Below are positions 25,027 through 27,967 of a DNA stretch of 27,967 nt, piece by piece. The stretch spans positions 1 through 27,967 of the forward strand of contig JAKTTS010000173.1 of assembly GCA_030560485.1 (NCBI GenBank), in the 5' to 3' direction. This DNA comes from Ascoidea tarda (nom. inval.) (taxonomy: Eukaryota; Ascomycota; Saccharomycetes; Ascoideales; Ascoideaceae). The number at the start of each line of letters is the position of its first letter. The first letter of the stretch is position 1. Under the pieces are notes generated by a model, which ran no database searches, was not told where the DNA came from, and was given only the letters and a program-made list of their open reading frames with translations. A program made the translations under genes and the position numbers.

Positions 25027-26181
25027 ATGGATGATATTACGGGAAAGAGCTTCTTGACCACCTCCAACGAGACGTTCCAGGTGCCTGAGGAGACTCCCTC
25101 CTTGTTGACAGTGATCATAGAAACAGACCCCATACAATGGAGACGTGTGATAAAAAGAGACAGTTGCAAAGATCCGTTGAGAAAGGTTATCAAGGCCTTG
25201 ATTGTTCACTTGAATGCCCACATTTCGTTGAACAACTCGAATAAGGTGGCGGTTATTGCTGCTCACGAAGGCAAGGCTAAGTTTTTGTACCCTGATTTTG
25301 GTGATTTCGGCGACAGTGGCAGCAGCGGAAACAATGGTGTAGCGAAAAATAGACACAGCAGTCATCAGTACTTGAAAAACTCGAACATCTACAGGCAGTT
25401 CAAAATGGTGGACGAGAGTGTGCTAAAAAACTTTGATAAGTTGATAAACGAGGATATTAGCGCTAAAAACAGTGGCAGTAGTGAAAACAATTCTACTGCT
25501 GATAACAATAAAAACAAAAATCAGGGGCATAAAAATGTTATTCCTGGTTCAATTAGTCTTGCATTGACATATATTAATAAATTGAAGATGCTTGATGATT
25601 CATTATCAATCAAAGCGAGAATACTAATTATGGGAATTTCAGATGATTCATCATTACAGTATATTCCATTGATGAACTGTATATTTGCTGCACAAAAGAT
25701 GAAGATTCCAATTGATGTTTGTAAGTTTTCTTCGAAATCAACTTTTTTACAACAGGCCTCGGATACTACAAACGGGATATATTCGTTTATAAATGATAAC
25801 GAAATCGACGGGATAATTCAATATCTATCTACAACATTTTTCATTGATCCATCATTAAGAAAATACATTATATTGCCTACTGATGGGAATATTGATTTCA
25901 GGGCGTCATGTTTTCTCACTGGCGAAGTTGTGGATATTGGATATGTTTGTTCAGTTTGTTTATGTATTTTGAGCAGGATTCCCGAAAACAATATCTGTCC
26001 AACTTGTGATTCAAAATTCGATTTAAAGATATTGAATAAACTAAGAAGAAAACCTGCATTCGATTTAAATCAATTTAGGAAGAAAAAAAAATTAAATCCC
26101 AGTAATAATGGAAATGGTGGAGATACAAATGGGACACCAACTCCAGTTTCCACTCCTTTACCTTCAACCCCTGTAAATTAA
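25027..26181 (+). CDS. TFB4: TFIIH core subunit Tfb4 (p34)
   Basis: Tfb4 is a subunit of the TFIIH core, used in RNA polymerase II initiation and nucleotide excision repair; it contacts Ssl1. The ATG at 25027 gives MDDITGKSFL. The vWA-like domain (about 27-290) includes PSLLTVIIETDPIQW, KALIVHLNAHISLNNSNKVAVIAAH, PGSISLALTYIN and AAQKMKIPIDVC. The C-terminal zinc motif has Cys308, Cys311, Cys313, Cys324 and Cys327 in CSVCLC...CPTC, the family C4 finger. It has 384 residues against 338 in S. cerevisiae. Extra length is a Ser/Gly/Asn-rich insert (about 95-180) and a Pro/Thr tail. Codons in the first 400 bases or so are GC-richer than the rest. Confidence 0.96.
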   Translation: MDDITGKSFLTTSNETFQVPEETPSLLTVIIETDPIQWRRVIKRDSCKDPLRKVIKALIVHLNAHISLNNSNKVAVIAAHEGKAKFLYPDFGDFGDSGSSGNNGVAKNRHSSHQYLKNSNIYRQFKMVDESVLKNFDKLINEDISAKNSGSSENNSTADNNKNKNQGHKNVIPGSISLALTYINKLKMLDDSLSIKARILIMGISDDSSLQYIPLMNCIFAAQKMKIPIDVCKFSSKSTFLQQASDTTNGIYSFINDNEIDGIIQYLSTTFFIDPSLRKYIILPTDGNIDFRASCFLTGEVVDIGYVCSVCLCILSRIPENNICPTCDSKFDLKILNKLRRKPAFDLNQFRKKKKLNPSNNGNGGDTNGTPTPVSTPLPSTPVN

Positions 26182-26319
26182 ATTAAATTGAATTAAACTA
26201 ATTGTTAGATTAACTATTAACTTGATTTATCAATTGATAAATTGTGAATTGAAAGTAAAGATATGTAAATATATATTGATTTATTTTTTTTAAAGTGTTT
26301 TTGAAATTAAATTTTAACA

Positions 26320-26883
26320 TTAAACTGTCACAGTGCTGGTGGCACTTGAAACCACTGAAGTCACAGTTTCAGCAATCTTTTCAGCGGTCTTACCAATGAT
26401 TTTGGTTTTTTTTGGAACAGGAAAGATAAACTAAAAGACAATGAGTTAGTAAGTCAGCTATATACTTTTATAGTATATACGACAAGATATCATAGAATAA
26501 TAAAGGAATTTTGCAATTCTCGAAAGCCAAATACATACATCAGTATAACTAGCAATCAAACCGCCAAAACCAAAGGCTAAGGATAATAAAGGACTTGCAG
26601 CATCTTCTGGTTGTTTTAAATCGTGGTGGAAGGTCAAGTAATTCTGGACAGCAAAGGTGAGACCACTCCAGCCTAACAACTTATTTTTCATGAACATAGC
26701 AGCCATTGGCATTGATTGGATCAAAGTCCCAGTTGGATTTGATCTGGGTTCGAGTGGGATGTGCACATATCTGAGGAGACATTAGTAGGTTGTCAGGAGG
26801 AGTATGAAAGGCAGAACTAGAAAGCACTATTGCTGTGTGACATACGGAACAACCAAATCTTCTCTTATTGGTGATGGAGCCAT
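26320..26883 (-). CDS. Small Asterix/UPF0139-like ER membrane protein, three exons
   Basis: Model: complement(join(26320..26430, 26539..26770, 26846..26883)), 126 residues. Exon 1 gives MAPSPIREDLVVP. Exon 2 gives YVHIPLEPRSNP, TGTLIQSMPMAAMFMKNKLLGW, FAVQNYLTF, then ED...SPLLSLAFGFGGLIASYTD. Exon 3 gives FIFPVPKKTK and a Ser/Thr/Val tail. Two to three hydrophobic helices, the short loop with an acidic pair before the second helix, and the overall length resemble Asterix (WDR83OS/UPF0139), part of the PAT chaperone complex for ER membrane proteins. The similarity is from memory of the human pattern and is modest. That the gene is real is well supported by two clean introns restoring one frame. 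It is convergent with TFB4 (138 bases). Confidence 0.65.
26431..26538 (-). other. Intron 2 of the Asterix-like gene
   Basis: The 108-nt intron has a GTATGT donor (from 26538), the canonical branch point TACTAAC (plus gttagta, 26445-26451), a T-rich tract and a TTTTAG acceptor ending at 26431. It is phase 0. Confidence 0.9.
26771..26845 (-). other. Intron 1 of the Asterix-like gene
   Basis: The 75-nt intron has a GTATGT donor (from 26845), a TACTAAT branch point (plus attagta, 26781-26787) and a CTCAG acceptor ending at 26771. It is phase 2 and joins CC with A to form proline. Confidence 0.9.
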
Positions 26884-26984
26884 CTTCTGTTGTATCTGTT
26901 TTGTCTGTTCTATCTATCACTTTATCGCTTTATCGCTCCTCTTTATCAGTGATCTGTTATCATTTCGGTTCATTTCCTTCCAAA

Positions 26985-27013
26985 GAGCCCTTATGAGCCC
27001 TAAGAGCCCTAGG
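26985..27013. promoter_or_regulatory. Three tandem Tbf1-like AGCCCT sites
   Basis: GAGCCCTTAT, GAGCCCTAA and GAGCCCTAGG follow one another at 9-10 base spacing, in phase with the helix. AGCCCTAA and AGCCCTAG fit the Tbf1 ARCCCTA motif; the first copy (AGCCCTTA) deviates at one base. Clustered Tbf1 sites mark yeast snoRNA and some protein-gene promoters. Binding is inferred. Confidence 0.5.
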
Positions 27014-27272
27014 ATTACAACTTTTACATAAGCACCCGCAACAGATGTACAGAATGCATTTTTTTCACTGTTTAATATTAAAAATCCCTAAAAAAATGCA
27101 AATAATACACGTGCTAATACCCGGCCTGAACTGTTCCCATATTTACGCCTTTGTGCTGAGAAGCGCCGGTGCAAATATAAGAAAAGTGAAAAAAAAACAG
27201 TCAAAAAAACAGTCACTTTTTTCCCTTTTTCTCTGCTCCCATCAATTTATAAAGAAATTAATTTTCTACAGA

Positions 27273-27522
27273 GTATGTTTACAACGTTTTTTAATGTTTT
27301 TTCCGAAGTTTGGCTTCCATCCTCAAATCAAAGTAGCAGATCCTATCAATCACAGCGGCGAACAACATGTTCCATCCACCTCTCCTCTAGTGTTTTTGTC
27401 AATGTCTTCGTGAATGTCTTGTGTTTTCCTGTAATCTGTTGATCTTGTCTCTTTGCTATTCTCACCAACTCCTCACTGTTTATAATTTTACTAACAATGT
27501 CCATCTCCCTTATTAATTGTAG
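27273..27522 (+). other. 5'UTR intron of the right-edge gene
   Basis: The 250-nt intron has donor GTATGT at 27273-27278, canonical branch point TACTAAC at 27489-27495 and acceptor TGTAG ending at 27522. The next base is the A of the start ATG. The presumed first exon, between the TATAAA near 27248 and 27272, has no ATG, so it would be non-coding. Confidence 0.75.
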
Positions 27523-27967
27523 ATGTCTCATCAGGACAGTAATTCACCATCTCATATAGATGAACATGAACTGGGGTTGCAAGAAAGTGCTTTGGTTGAT
27601 ACAATTGCTGAGTCTTTTATGGATCTTTTTGACCAAAATCTGACAAATGAAGATGATCAACATACTGATAATTATAACATTGATAACCACCATAATAATG
27701 AGAATAATCATAGTAATGGTAGCTTTGATCATTTAAATGAAAATCATAATTATGTTGGTGATAATTTTAATGATAATAATTCAAGTGATCAGATATCGAA
27801 CACTAATATAAAGCTCGGTTCAAGTTCGAAATCGAGCAAAGTTCCATCCTCTGATGATAATCTTACTAATGACCACTCAGACGTATCTTCCAAAATAAAC
27901 AATGACATTGAGGATTTATTTGATGATGTAATTAATTCTGCACTTGGCTCAATAAATACTGATTCTA
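27523..27967 (+). CDS. Unrecognised acidic Asn-rich protein, N-terminal 148 codons, runs off the right edge
   Basis: The frame starts at 27523 (MSHQDSNSPSHIDEHELGLQ) and stays open to the window end. It has two short hydrophobic/acidic helices that resemble each other, ESALVDTIAESFMDLFDQNL (about 21-40) and IEDLFDDVINSALGSI. They are separated by an Asn/Asp/His/Ser-rich low-complexity stretch. No catalytic domain is visible in this part. The paired amphipathic helices hint at interaction motifs; a nuclear or chromatin-associated regulator such as an Spp41-like protein is possible but speculative. An intron ends exactly at the ATG, supporting this start. Confidence 0.75.
   Translation, partial: MSHQDSNSPSHIDEHELGLQESALVDTIAESFMDLFDQNLTNEDDQHTDNYNIDNHHNNENNHSNGSFDHLNENHNYVGDNFNDNNSSDQISNTNIKLGSSSKSSKVPSSDDNLTNDHSDVSSKINNDIEDLFDDVINSALGSINTDS

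Larger units (their letters stand above)
26884..27522. other. Divergent promoter and leader, Asterix-like gene / right-edge gene
   Basis: It holds three AGCCCT repeats, a direct plus inverted repeat (27182-27220) and a TATAAA near 27248. A 5'UTR intron of the right-edge gene occupies 27273-27522. A 61-codon antisense frame (27346-27531) runs through the intron and is not favoured. Confidence 0.5.

Noticed and set aside
27346-27531. 61-codon minus-strand frame with charged, helical composition
   Set aside because: It overlaps the branch point, acceptor and ATG of the plus-strand gene and has no recognised family. Antisense transcription cannot be excluded but is not supported.

Overview
The window is nuclear chromosomal DNA from a budding yeast (Saccharomycotina). 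Every large reading frame has a recognisable yeast orthologue. Genes are dense and AT-rich, proteins carry long Asn/Asp/Lys/Glu low-complexity inserts, and several genes hold short introns with classical yeast signals (GTATGT or GTAAGT donors, TACTAAC/TACTAAT branch points). The frequent introns near 5' ends and the long Asn-rich inserts argue against Saccharomyces cerevisiae itself. I cannot name the species. CTG codons are rare, so CUG-Leu versus CUG-Ser decoding is left open. No transposon, LTR element, viral fossil, CRISPR array or tRNA gene was seen.

Layout, left to right: a VanZ-like membrane protein (-, runs off the left edge, one intron); an EutQ-like cupin (+); ARO7 chorismate mutase (+); VPS15 (+); a box C/D snoRNA resembling snR79 (+), directly upstream of SEN2 (+); LCL2 (-, one intron); CDC45 (+); a YMC1/YMC2-type mitochondrial carrier (+); GID4/VID24 (-); MEK1 (-); FES1 (+); MMS4/EME1 (-), with a possible 47-codon ORF behind it; SIF2 (-); TFB4 (+); a three-exon gene for a small Asterix/UPF0139-like ER membrane protein (-); and the 5' end of an unrecognised acidic, Asn-rich protein (+, runs off the right edge) whose ATG directly follows an intron acceptor.

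The genes are ordinary housekeeping and regulatory functions, not one operon-like system. Loose themes are DNA replication, repair and meiosis (CDC45, MMS4, MEK1, TFB4), protein quality control and turnover (FES1, GID4, LCL2, the Asterix-like protein), and RNA processing (SEN2 and the snoRNA). Shared divergent promoters lie between LCL2/CDC45 (with an MCB element), MEK1/FES1 (with a strong heat-shock element), SIF2/TFB4, and the Asterix-like gene and the right-edge gene (with three Tbf1-like AGCCCT repeats).

The most informative items are those not evident from open reading frames. They are the snoRNA with a guide to the 18S GATACCGTCGTAGTC region and its Tbf1-like/TATA promoter, a possible 5'UTR intron enclosing it ahead of SEN2, and the small split genes (VanZ-like, LCL2, Asterix-like) whose correct proteins appear only after splicing.
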